Positions 57,410 to 64,000 of a DNA stretch of 64,000 nt are shown here, in pieces. This stretch comes from Trinickia violacea (GTDB lineage: Bacteria > Pseudomonadota > Gammaproteobacteria > Burkholderiales > Burkholderiaceae). The stretch covers positions 2,604,001 to 2,668,000 of the forward strand of contig NZ_CP040077.1 in the NCBI RefSeq assembly GCF_005280735.1, read 5' to 3'. Below the pieces are notes generated by a model, which was not told the origin of the DNA, searched no databases, and worked only from the letters and a program-made list of their open reading frames with translations. Position 1 is the first letter of the stretch. Each line of letters opens with the position of its first letter. A program made the translations under genes and the position numbers.

Positions 57410-57889
57410 CTGAATGGCAGGCAGAGGAGCGTCACAATTGAGCAGATCGACGCGCTTCATCAGGATCCTGAGGCCCGCGCTTTCCAGAACCAGATCATGA
57501 TTCGCAACCGCCGCGTATATCGACTGCTCGCTGCCCCGTGTTTCGATGTAGATCATCGGGGTGCGTGCCCGAAAGATGGCTTCGGCGCCCTCGTCCGGAA
57601 CGGTAACGCAGGGACGCTGCAGGACATGCAGGCACCGGCTCTCCGGTTGCTGTGAATGAACGCGAGGCTGCCTCAGCCGATCGATGCGGAGCCTCAGCAT
57701 CACCAGGTCCTCATACATGAGCGAGGCGTGGTTCACACCGTCGGCTTGCCCTGGAACCATCGGCATCCAGTACAGACCCGCGTCGGCGAACAGTGCATAC
57801 CATTCATCAAGGCGCTTCTCATCCAGCAGCCGCGCTTCTTCGTAGATGAATTCGACCGCCGCATCATGCAACGAATCAGTACGTTTCAT
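57398..57889 (-). CDS. Ring-hydroxylating dioxygenase beta subunit
   Basis: 163 residues from MKRTDSLHDAAVEFIYEEAR after GGGAAAGAGC. LDEKRLDEWYALFADAGLYW, MPMVPG and MYEDLVMLRLRIDRL are the conserved small-subunit features. The beta subunit has no metal and stabilises the alpha3beta3 oxygenase. It is last in the operon, separated by 101 bases from the reductase gene, an unusual place because beta normally follows alpha directly. Confidence 0.88.
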   Translation of the reverse strand: MKRTDSLHDAAVEFIYEEARLLDEKRLDEWYALFADAGLYWMPMVPGQADGVNHASLMYEDLVMLRLRIDRLRQPRVHSQQPESRCLHVLQRPCVTVPDEGAEAIFRARTPMIYIETRGSEQSIYAAVANHDLVLESAGLRILMKRVDLLNCDAPLPAIQLFL

Positions 57890-57990
57890 TGCTCTTTCCC
57901 TCTCTAATGCATTGAACCAGCACTTGCGCCCAATACGCGCCTGCACAGCACTGCGCATTTCGTGTGCCGTCGGCGCCGCATCGCGCGACG

Positions 57991-58980
57991 CTACATGTCA
58001 AGTACCAACTTGCCTTTGCGCGCCCTCGAAACACAGATCTGCATGACCCGGCCCGAACGCCTTTCCGCTTCGCTCAGGCAGTAATCCCGATGATCGACCT
58101 CGCCCTCGATCACCGCGGTCTGACAGACGCCGCACTCGCCTCGCCTGCAGTCATAGAGAGGATCGAGGCCCGCGTCGAGCAGCGCGTCCAAAATCGTCTG
58201 ATCGTGCCGAACCTGCATCACCATGCCGGTTTGACGCAGCTCCAGCTCGAATCCCGTGTCGCTCGCACCCGGCCCGGCCTCCGAAAACAGCTCGACATGG
58301 ATCCGATCGCGCGGCCAGCCACGATCAAGCGCGTGGTTGACGACGGCATCGATCATTCCCTTCGGGCCACAGACATAAAGCGGTTGAGCCGCGCTCACGC
58401 TGTCCAATAGTCTGGCGACGTCCAGGCAAGCGTCCGGCTGATCGTCGCAATAGAGCACGAGCCGATTGCCGGCCAATGCCGACAGTTCCTCGATGAAAGA
58501 CAGGTTCGACCGGCTACGGCCGCTGTAGTGCAGCTGATAGTCCCGCCCCGCTCCGACCAGTTCGGCAACCATCGCCGTGACGGGCGTGATGCCGATTCCC
58601 CCTGCGATCAGGACAGCGCCCCCTTCCTTCTCGAGGCCAAACGCATTCACCGGCGGCCGGACGACCAGCCTGTCGCCCGCCCGGACATCCTCATGCATCC
58701 ATCGGGATCCTCCTCGGCCGCCGTCTTCCCGTTTCACCGCGATGCAATAGCTCGACGGGTTCAGCGTCGCCGCCGGGCCGGTATCGAAGTTCACGAGCGA
58801 ATAGTGCCGCCACTGTGACGAACCCTCCGGACCGACACGCACCTGGATGTGCGCTCCTGCTACAAAGGGCGGAAGCGTGGTCCGGTCCGGCTTCACCAGG
58901 CGATAAGACCTGATCTCCGGCGTCAAGGAAGCCATCTCATCTACAACCAGTTCAAGCGTGGTCTCGTCAGGCGAGTTCAT
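57991..58980 (-). CDS. Dioxygenase reductase with C-terminal 2Fe-2S domain
   Basis: 329 residues, ATG at 58980 (MNSPDETTLELVV), overlapping the alpha-subunit end by 14 bases. Flavin region PFVAGAHIQVRVGPEGSSQW, RHYSLVNFD; NAD region VLIAGGIGITPVTAMVAEL; ferredoxin YDCRRGECGVCQTAVIEGEV with a last cysteine in MQICVSRARKG. Same phthalate-dioxygenase-reductase plan as the VanB-like protein at 52505 but clearly diverged. It supplies electrons to the alpha/beta oxygenase of this operon. Confidence 0.9.
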   Translation of the reverse strand: MNSPDETTLELVVDEMASLTPEIRSYRLVKPDRTTLPPFVAGAHIQVRVGPEGSSQWRHYSLVNFDTGPAATLNPSSYCIAVKREDGGRGGSRWMHEDVRAGDRLVVRPPVNAFGLEKEGGAVLIAGGIGITPVTAMVAELVGAGRDYQLHYSGRSRSNLSFIEELSALAGNRLVLYCDDQPDACLDVARLLDSVSAAQPLYVCGPKGMIDAVVNHALDRGWPRDRIHVELFSEAGPGASDTGFELELRQTGMVMQVRHDQTILDALLDAGLDPLYDCRRGECGVCQTAVIEGEVDHRDYCLSEAERRSGRVMQICVSRARKGKLVLDM

Positions 58981-60349
58981 TGCAATGCTCCCGTGCGCGT
59001 TCGCTGCTTCCATCAGGCCGTCGCTGCATCAACTCGACCCAGGAGCGAAACAGGTTGCGCATCAGAATCTCGTTGTTGCCGCTCACGTCGACGGGTGCGT
59101 CCTGCTTCTCATCGGATCGATGTTCCCGGTGCAGACTGACCCACGGGTTGCCTCGTGCCGCCAACGCCGCTTGCATCGTTTCGAAAACCTGAATGTCGTC
59201 GTGCGCCACGACGGACATCGGCGAAAAGACAAGCCGGTTGTACGACAAGGTGCGCTGCAGCATCTCAGCCGGCGCGCCGATCGGCTCCAGCGCAAAGATC
59301 TCGACGAGCGTGCGGTTCACTGCGAGCGGGCGGATCACCCGCATGGTCTGGGGTGTGCTCTTGATCGCGAGCGTCGGGAACAACATGGAATTCTGAGGCG
59401 CAAATGCGAGAATCTCCGCCGCCCTCGATTCGCCGTGTGCCGCCGCCAGGGCCTCTCGATAGCCTGGCGGCAGGCCCTGCCCAGTATGGATGCTCGATTG
59501 CGTGCCGAGGATGCAGTGGCCGTGCGCAAAGACCCGCGCACCCGCCTGCTGGTAGAAGTCGTAGCTGGATCCGAACGGCAGCAATTGCTCCAGCGCCACG
59601 GGCTTCGGCTCGTCGTGCTCCCACGTCTGCGACATGTCGCGCGCGGTCTGCCAGGCGGACTCATGCGTCGATATGGGATGCACGGCGTCGACCACGTTTT
59701 CGACGTACATCTTCCAGTTGCAGTTCATCACGCTGCGAAACACGCCTCCTGCAACCCGAAGTTCGCCAGCGGGCGATCGATCCGCGAGATTGTCGAGCAC
59801 CTTCAGCACGTCGCCGAAGTACGCTTCGAACGCCACGCCGTCGCGAGCCAGACGTGCAAATACAAAGCCTCGATACGTCGAAGTGGACACGCTTTCCAGG
59901 CCGCGGGAGGATTCGCACGCCTCGAGCCGCGTTCCTTCATAGCCTGCGCGCAATGGGACTGCCAGTGGCTTGCCGTCCGTTCGGTATGTCCATGCGTGAT
60001 ACGGACATCTAAAGAACTTCCCGACGTTTCCGGACGGCGCGGATACCAGCATTGCGCCTTTGTGTGCGCAGCGGTTGAGCAATACGCGGACCGAGCCATC
60101 GGCCTGCCTGACCATCACCAGCGGCTGCCCGGCGATCGAGGTGGTGATGAAATCCCCAGATTTGGGAACTTGGCTCTCGTGCCCCACGTAGACCCAACTG
60201 CGTGCGAACAGGCGTTCGCATTCAAGCTCGAAGAGCGCCTCGTCGAGATAGACGTCGCGATGCACGCGATCGTCGTCGAACAGAGCTCGGATGGCTCCCG
60301 GATCATCACGATAGGGGGACGATGATCTCACTTCAGATTGCTCTCGCAT
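58967..60349 (-). CDS. Ring-hydroxylating dioxygenase alpha subunit (Rieske)
   Basis: 460 residues, ATG sharing one base with the preceding TAA. Rieske centre RCAHKGAMLVSAPSGNVG and RCPYHAWTYRTDG; catalytic iron motif NVVDAVHPISTHESAW with bridging aspartate and two histidines; a C-terminal ligand lies in the long tail. It belongs with two-subunit oxygenases acting on aromatic acids. The downstream fate suggested by neighbouring genes is gentisate ring cleavage, as for salicylate 5-hydroxylase, but the substrate is inferred. Confidence 0.9.
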   Translation of the reverse strand: MREQSEVRSSSPYRDDPGAIRALFDDDRVHRDVYLDEALFELECERLFARSWVYVGHESQVPKSGDFITTSIAGQPLVMVRQADGSVRVLLNRCAHKGAMLVSAPSGNVGKFFRCPYHAWTYRTDGKPLAVPLRAGYEGTRLEACESSRGLESVSTSTYRGFVFARLARDGVAFEAYFGDVLKVLDNLADRSPAGELRVAGGVFRSVMNCNWKMYVENVVDAVHPISTHESAWQTARDMSQTWEHDEPKPVALEQLLPFGSSYDFYQQAGARVFAHGHCILGTQSSIHTGQGLPPGYREALAAAHGESRAAEILAFAPQNSMLFPTLAIKSTPQTMRVIRPLAVNRTLVEIFALEPIGAPAEMLQRTLSYNRLVFSPMSVVAHDDIQVFETMQAALAARGNPWVSLHREHRSDEKQDAPVDVSGNNEILMRNLFRSWVELMQRRPDGSSERAREHCNELA

Positions 60350-60846
60350 TACGGCACCTCCCGGTACGCTACAAATTTGCAGTCCTGCCCCGAGGACATA
60401 GCGCCGCATTCCACTTCCGCAGCCACAGCGGGTGCGCCGAGCCACTCGGTCGCCACCGACCTGAAAATGCCGGCGACAGGCGCGCACACCGGACACGACG
60501 AAACGCCGTATCCCCACGCAAAGGGGCTGTTTCGAACCGTCAGCCGGAGCCTGTCTCCTTCGACTTCGAACTGCCACCTTCCCCATCCCAGACCCGCCGA
60601 TGTCTCGCTCACCACGTCGAGCAGGTCCTGCCCGGTGGCGTCCTTCGCGTAGGCTCGAATACTGTCGCCGCCCTGTTCGCAGGCGGATCCGGCAAAGGCG
60701 CTCAATGCCCGTACCCGCGCCGTGTCATCCAAGCGTTGCAACATGCCCATCAATACGTCCGGTCGCATCAGCAGGTAGCGACGGCTTCCGTCCAGGATTT
60801 CGCCCCGCTCCTTGTCGTGCACGAGACGCGAAACGATGCCGCTCAT
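60349..60846 (-). CDS. V4R-domain protein
   Basis: 165 residues, its ATG overlapping the transporter stop (ATGA). After a helical part (DVLMGMLQRLDDTARVRALS) comes the V4R fold: GWGRWQFEVEGDRLRLTVRN, SPFAWGYG, SSCPVCAPVAGIFRSVATEW and VECGAMSSGQDCKFVAYREV, with cysteines that could bind metal. V4R domains bind hydrophobic or aromatic ligands and occur in phenol sensors and bacteriochlorophyll enzymes. Here it has no DNA-binding part, so it may be an accessory, chaperone-like or ligand-sensing protein of the oxygenase. Confidence 0.75.
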   Translation of the reverse strand: MSGIVSRLVHDKERGEILDGSRRYLLMRPDVLMGMLQRLDDTARVRALSAFAGSACEQGGDSIRAYAKDATGQDLLDVVSETSAGLGWGRWQFEVEGDRLRLTVRNSPFAWGYGVSSCPVCAPVAGIFRSVATEWLGAPAVAAEVECGAMSSGQDCKFVAYREVP

Positions 60847-62177
60847 GTCCGGACTCCCGTGGCGCGCAAGTGACGAGGCAAGGTTTCCGGCGTGAATCTC
60901 AACGCGATGACGATGCTGAGACCCAGCAAGAACAGATACACGGCCACCGGCCACGGGCTCCGATAGTGAACCAGCAGTCCCGTCGACAACATCGGCGCGA
61001 GGCCGCCCCCCAGCACCGACGCGATTTCACGCCCCACCCCCAGTCCCGAGTAGCGGACATCGGCCGCAAACAGTTCCGACATGTACGCAGGCTGAGCGCC
61101 TTCGAGCGCGCCGATCGCGATACTCGTCGACAGCACATACGCCGCCAGGATCATCCACGGGTTCCCGGACTGCAGCATGAGGAAGAACGGAAACGCGACG
61201 GCCATGATGCCGAGCGCCCCCGCGAGATAAATCGGGCGCCGGCCGAACCGGTCCGACAGATGACCGAACCACAGCGAAAACGGAACCATCAGCACCATCG
61301 AGACGGTCAACGCGCCCAGCAACAGGCTGCCCGACAGACCGATGAACTTCCCGTAGGCCAACGAAAACGCAAACAGCACGTAAGAAGCGCCGCCTTCGCC
61401 GAAGCGCAAGCCGAACACCATCAACAGCTCTTTCGGATGGCGCCGCAACACTTCGAGAACAGGCATCCGGACACGAGCGTTCGAGCTCTCGACCTTGACG
61501 AACTCCGCGCTCTCCGGGATGCGCCGGCGAACGTAGTACCCGAGCGCGACAATCACGACACTGCCGAGAAACGGCAAGCGCCAGCCCCACTGCACGAATT
61601 CGTCATGCGGCAGCATCTTGGCCAGCAGGAACGCCGCCGACGACATCACGAACCCAGTCGTCGCGCCGCCTGGGCTCCATGCGGAGAGAAAGCCGCGCCG
61701 CGAAGCCGGAACGTTCTCGCTGATGATGAGGATGCTCCCGCTCCACTCGCCGCCGGCTGCAAGGCCCTGGACGATGCGCAATGCCAGCAGCAGGACAGGC
61801 GCCCAGATGCCGATGCTGTCGAAGGTCGGCAAGAGGCCCATCAGGAACGTCGCCGCGCCCATCATCAGCAGCGTCAGGATCAGAACCCGCTTGCGGCCGA
61901 TCCTGTCGCCCAGGTGCCCACAGACGATCCCGCCGATCGGCCTCGCCATGAATCCGACGAGGAAGCCGCCGAACGACAGCATCGTGCCGATGAGCGGGTC
62001 CTTGCCGACCGGAAAGAAAAACTCTCCGAACACCAGTGCCGACGCGGTGCCATAGAGGAAGAAGTCGTACCACTCCAGCGCCTGTCCGACGACAGACGTG
62101 ATGACCGTGCGCCGCACGGTTGCTTCGGAGACGCCGGAAGCGCTGCCTGCAACCGAAATGGATGAACTCGTGTTCAA
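60843..62177 (-). CDS. MHS-family MFS aromatic acid / H+ symporter
   Basis: 444 residues, twelve predicted membrane segments. MHS features: VVGQALEWYDFFLYGTASAL, GGIVCGHLGDRIGRKRVLI, RIVQGLAAGGEWSGSIL and GHLSDRFGRRPIYL. These carriers (ShiA, KgtP, PcaT types) import organic or aromatic acids with protons. Clustered with the oxygenase, it probably imports the aromatic substrate. The 5' gap of 161 bases to the hydrolase gene may hold an internal promoter. Confidence 0.9.
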   Translation of the reverse strand: MNTSSSISVAGSASGVSEATVRRTVITSVVGQALEWYDFFLYGTASALVFGEFFFPVGKDPLIGTMLSFGGFLVGFMARPIGGIVCGHLGDRIGRKRVLILTLLMMGAATFLMGLLPTFDSIGIWAPVLLLALRIVQGLAAGGEWSGSILIISENVPASRRGFLSAWSPGGATTGFVMSSAAFLLAKMLPHDEFVQWGWRLPFLGSVVIVALGYYVRRRIPESAEFVKVESSNARVRMPVLEVLRRHPKELLMVFGLRFGEGGASYVLFAFSLAYGKFIGLSGSLLLGALTVSMVLMVPFSLWFGHLSDRFGRRPIYLAGALGIMAVAFPFFLMLQSGNPWMILAAYVLSTSIAIGALEGAQPAYMSELFAADVRYSGLGVGREIASVLGGGLAPMLSTGLLVHYRSPWPVAVYLFLLGLSIVIALRFTPETLPRHLRATGVRT

Positions 62178-62338
62178 GATTGTCTCCTCGATAAGGAAGA
62201 CGAGGTGGTTGGGTGCGAGCGTCGATTAGCATACCTACGCATTCGCTTTTCGAAGCACGCTGCGTATTGCCCGCTGCATACCGTCAATAGTCTCCAGACA
62301 GGCGTTCACCCGCGCCGGAGACTTTCGTATCGAGCCTC

Positions 62339-63247
62339 TCAGATCGCAACCACCGGGTTGCGCAACGTGCCGATTCCCTCGACACCCAGCTCCACCACAT
62401 CGCCAGGCTTCAGCCACTCCTGAGGCGTTCTGCCCGCGCCCACGCCGGACGGGGTTCCCGTCGCAATGATGTCGCCGGGTTCGAGCGTGATGCCGGCACT
62501 GATATCCGCGATCAGCGCAGGAATCTTGAACAGCATGTAGCGCGTGTTGGAGCGCTGTTTTTCGACGCCGTTGACGGTCAGCCAGATATCCAGGTTGTGA
62601 GGATCGGCGATTTCATCGGCCGTGACGATGCACGGCCCCATCGGCGCATAGGTATCCTGACCTTTCGAGAAGATCCATTGCCCCGCTCGGCGACAGTCCC
62701 GCGCGCTGATGTCATTCAGCACGCAGTACCCGAACACGTGGGACATGGCGTCTTTCTCGTCGATGCGCGTCGCGGTCGTGCCGATGACGACGGCCAGCTC
62801 CGCCTCCCAGTCGAGCTGGTTGGTCAGCCTGCTGTTGTGCTGGATCGCATCGCCGTCCCCGATGACCGTGGTCGGCGGCTTCGAAAAGACGACCGGCTGT
62901 TTCGGCAGGTCGGCCGACGTGTCCAGCGAGCGCGACGACTCCGCGACGTGCTCCACGTAGTTGAGCCCGATCCCGAAGATGTTCTTCCGCGGACGCGGAA
63001 TGGGCGCCAGCACTTTGACATTCGCCAGCGGCGTCGCCACGCCCACTGGCCACGCGTCGCCGATTTCGGCGATCCATGCGGTGCATTGCTTCAACGCCGC
63101 AGGCGAGGCATCGATAAACGCCAGCATCGAGCCCGGTATCGCCAGGCCGTGGGCCTCGCCCAGCTTCGCGAGATCGATGACCAGGTTTCCGACAATCGCC
63201 CCGAGACGGGTGTCGAGTTGCCGATTGCGATAGGTGATCAACTTCAC
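62339..63247 (-). CDS. Fumarylacetoacetate hydrolase-family hydrolase
   Basis: 302 residues from a GTG preceded by GGAGGT; a TTG 12 bases upstream is less likely. The FAH fold is shown by IFGIGLNYVEHVAESS, LDWEAELAVVIG, GYCVLNDISARDCRR, TYAPMGPCIVTADEI and GDIIATGTPSGVGAGR, with the acidic metal ligands present. After a gentisate-dioxygenase-like gene it most likely cleaves fumarylpyruvate or maleylpyruvate to pyruvate and a C4 acid. Confidence 0.88.
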   Translation of the reverse strand: MKLITYRNRQLDTRLGAIVGNLVIDLAKLGEAHGLAIPGSMLAFIDASPAALKQCTAWIAEIGDAWPVGVATPLANVKVLAPIPRPRKNIFGIGLNYVEHVAESSRSLDTSADLPKQPVVFSKPPTTVIGDGDAIQHNSRLTNQLDWEAELAVVIGTTATRIDEKDAMSHVFGYCVLNDISARDCRRAGQWIFSKGQDTYAPMGPCIVTADEIADPHNLDIWLTVNGVEKQRSNTRYMLFKIPALIADISAGITLEPGDIIATGTPSGVGAGRTPQEWLKPGDVVELGVEGIGTLRNPVVAI

Positions 63248-63313
63248 AGGTACCTCCAATAGGGGTTGCGTGGCTCGCAGCGAGCCGTGTCTCCGGCCGG
63301 CACGCCGGTCCGT

Positions 63314-64000
63314 TCAGGTCGTGATCTGATGGCCGCCGTTCTCGGTCCATGCCTCTTCGCGATACAGCCCCAGCGAATGCATGACCGGGAAGTCGTTGAA
63401 CGAAAAGAGACACGCGTCGTCCGAATCCGACGCGTTCGCATGCTCGTGCAACGCCCAGGACGGCACGCAGAAGATGTCGCGCTCCTCCCAATCGAAACGG
63501 CGTCCGGCGATGATCGAATAGCCCCGCCCTTTCGCGACCTGATACATCACGCTGCCCGTGTGCCGGTGTGCGAGGGTTCGCTCTCCAGGACGCAACCTCT
63601 GCATCGCGGCGCCGATCGTCGGCATCACGTCCTTGCCGGTGACCGGATTCACGAACTGCAGGAGGGTGCCGTCATACGGCGACCCTTCACTGACGCTCGC
63701 GTAGCGCTGCAACGCCTCGTAGGTGGCGTCCCATTGGTACTTGAACAGCGGCGAGTAAGGCTTGGTCCACACCGGGTTCACCGGCAGAACGCCCGGTCCG
63801 CCATAGGTCTTGACCGAGTCGTCGATGGGTTTCGTCACCGGTTGATAGAGCTGCGGATGGACCTCATAGAAGTTCGCCTCGAGTGCATTGACGAGCGGGA
63901 TATCGAGCCCGTCCTGCCAGATGCACCACCCGCCGTCCGCCTCCACGCCATGCTGGTGCCACGTGCCGTTCGGCGTCAGCACGAAATCCCGCGCGCCGAG
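63314..64000 (-). CDS. Gentisate 1,2-dioxygenase-like bicupin, C-terminal part (runs off window)
   Basis: 229 codons are visible, open at the window edge. NGTWHQHGVEADGGWCIWQD gives the N-terminal cupin histidines; PLFKYQWDATYEALQRY, AMQRLRPGERTLAHRHTGSV, YQVAKGRGYSIIAG, WEERDIFCVPSWALHEHANA belong to the second cupin. This is the gentisate / 1-hydroxy-2-naphthoate dioxygenase plan, an iron(II) enzyme opening the ring between the carboxyl and hydroxyl carbons. It is the first visible gene of the minus-strand aromatic operon, 66 bases before the hydrolase gene. Confidence 0.88.
   Translation of the reverse strand, partial: LGARDFVLTPNGTWHQHGVEADGGWCIWQDGLDIPLVNALEANFYEVHPQLYQPVTKPIDDSVKTYGGPGVLPVNPVWTKPYSPLFKYQWDATYEALQRYASVSEGSPYDGTLLQFVNPVTGKDVMPTIGAAMQRLRPGERTLAHRHTGSVMYQVAKGRGYSIIAGRRFDWEERDIFCVPSWALHEHANASDSDDACLFSFNDFPVMHSLGLYREEAWTENGGHQITT

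Noticed and set aside
60600..62165. 521-codon plus-strand frame opposite the MHS transporter
   Set aside because: The charged, His/Arg-rich reading is the antisense of membrane helices.

Overview
The window is GC-rich DNA with tightly packed genes, four-base start/stop overlaps, sau sulfoacetate genes of the Cupriavidus type, MHS/MFS carriers and Rieske oxygenase modules. This points to a soil- or plant-associated beta-proteobacterium of the Burkholderiales (Burkholderia, Paraburkholderia or Caballeronia type). I cannot fix the genus from the sequence alone. No rRNA, tRNA, CRISPR array or intact insertion sequence was seen.

Layout. (1) 1-4612: sulfoacetate utilisation cluster sauR-sauSTU, with the regulator divergent from the operon and a perfect 10-bp inverted repeat between them. 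(2) 4613-6600: a cysteine-dioxygenase-like cupin gene flanked by decayed fragments of an MHS transporter, an alpha/beta hydrolase and an AraC regulator. (3) 6581-45280: the core of the window, an extracellular contractile injection system (eCIS, a phage-tail-like particle). A minus-strand operon of about 18.6 kb (31682 down to 13052) encodes the tail terminator (DUF4255), two sheaths, two tube proteins, small assembly proteins, a very long disordered protein, LysM tube-initiator, hub, spike, gp25-type wedge, two baseplate-J-like proteins, tail protein I, a fibre/plug-type protein and the AAA+ ATPase. Cargo-like proteins with the eCIS_core (DUF4157) domain or its leader motifs lie on both sides: a nuclease-tailed protein with an eCIS_core partner at 6.6-9.8 kb, and a cysteine/glycine-rich pore-former-like protein at 43.5-44.8 kb followed by two tiny membrane proteins. 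A lysozyme and an LprI-like lysozyme inhibitor sit beside the ATPase gene. (4) 32242-40971: a divergent plus-strand operon encoding a VWA-FHA membrane protein, PP2C phosphatase, zinc-ribbon FHA protein, two Ser/Thr kinases, two coiled-coil lipoproteins, an S41 protease and the PAAR-like (DUF4280) spike tip, with a convergent PASTA-domain protein. (5) 45.5-49.2 kb: hipBA toxin-antitoxin pair and a formaldehyde module (frmR, frmA, internally deleted frmB). (6) 49.4-57.4 kb: GntR and LysR regulators, a vanAB-like demethylase, a quinone reductase / aldo-keto reductase / tautomerase / CMD set, and a truncated LysR gene marking a junction. (7) 57.4-64 kb: a minus-strand aromatic catabolic operon (gentisate-dioxygenase-like cupin, FAH-family hydrolase, MHS transporter, V4R protein, Rieske alpha, reductase, beta).

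How the parts may work together. The spike tip of the injection particle is encoded in the phosphorylation operon, not with the rest of the particle. That operon carries kinase, phosphatase and FHA components like those that control type VI secretion by threonine phosphorylation. The inference is an eCIS whose assembly, release or firing is gated by a membrane-to-cytoplasm phosphorylation relay. Cargo, candidate immunity proteins and a lysozyme/inhibitor pair are encoded around it. I do not know of a described eCIS with this control module. The flanking sulfonate and aromatic gene sets look like ordinary accessory metabolism; the relics at the joints show that the region has been rearranged repeatedly.
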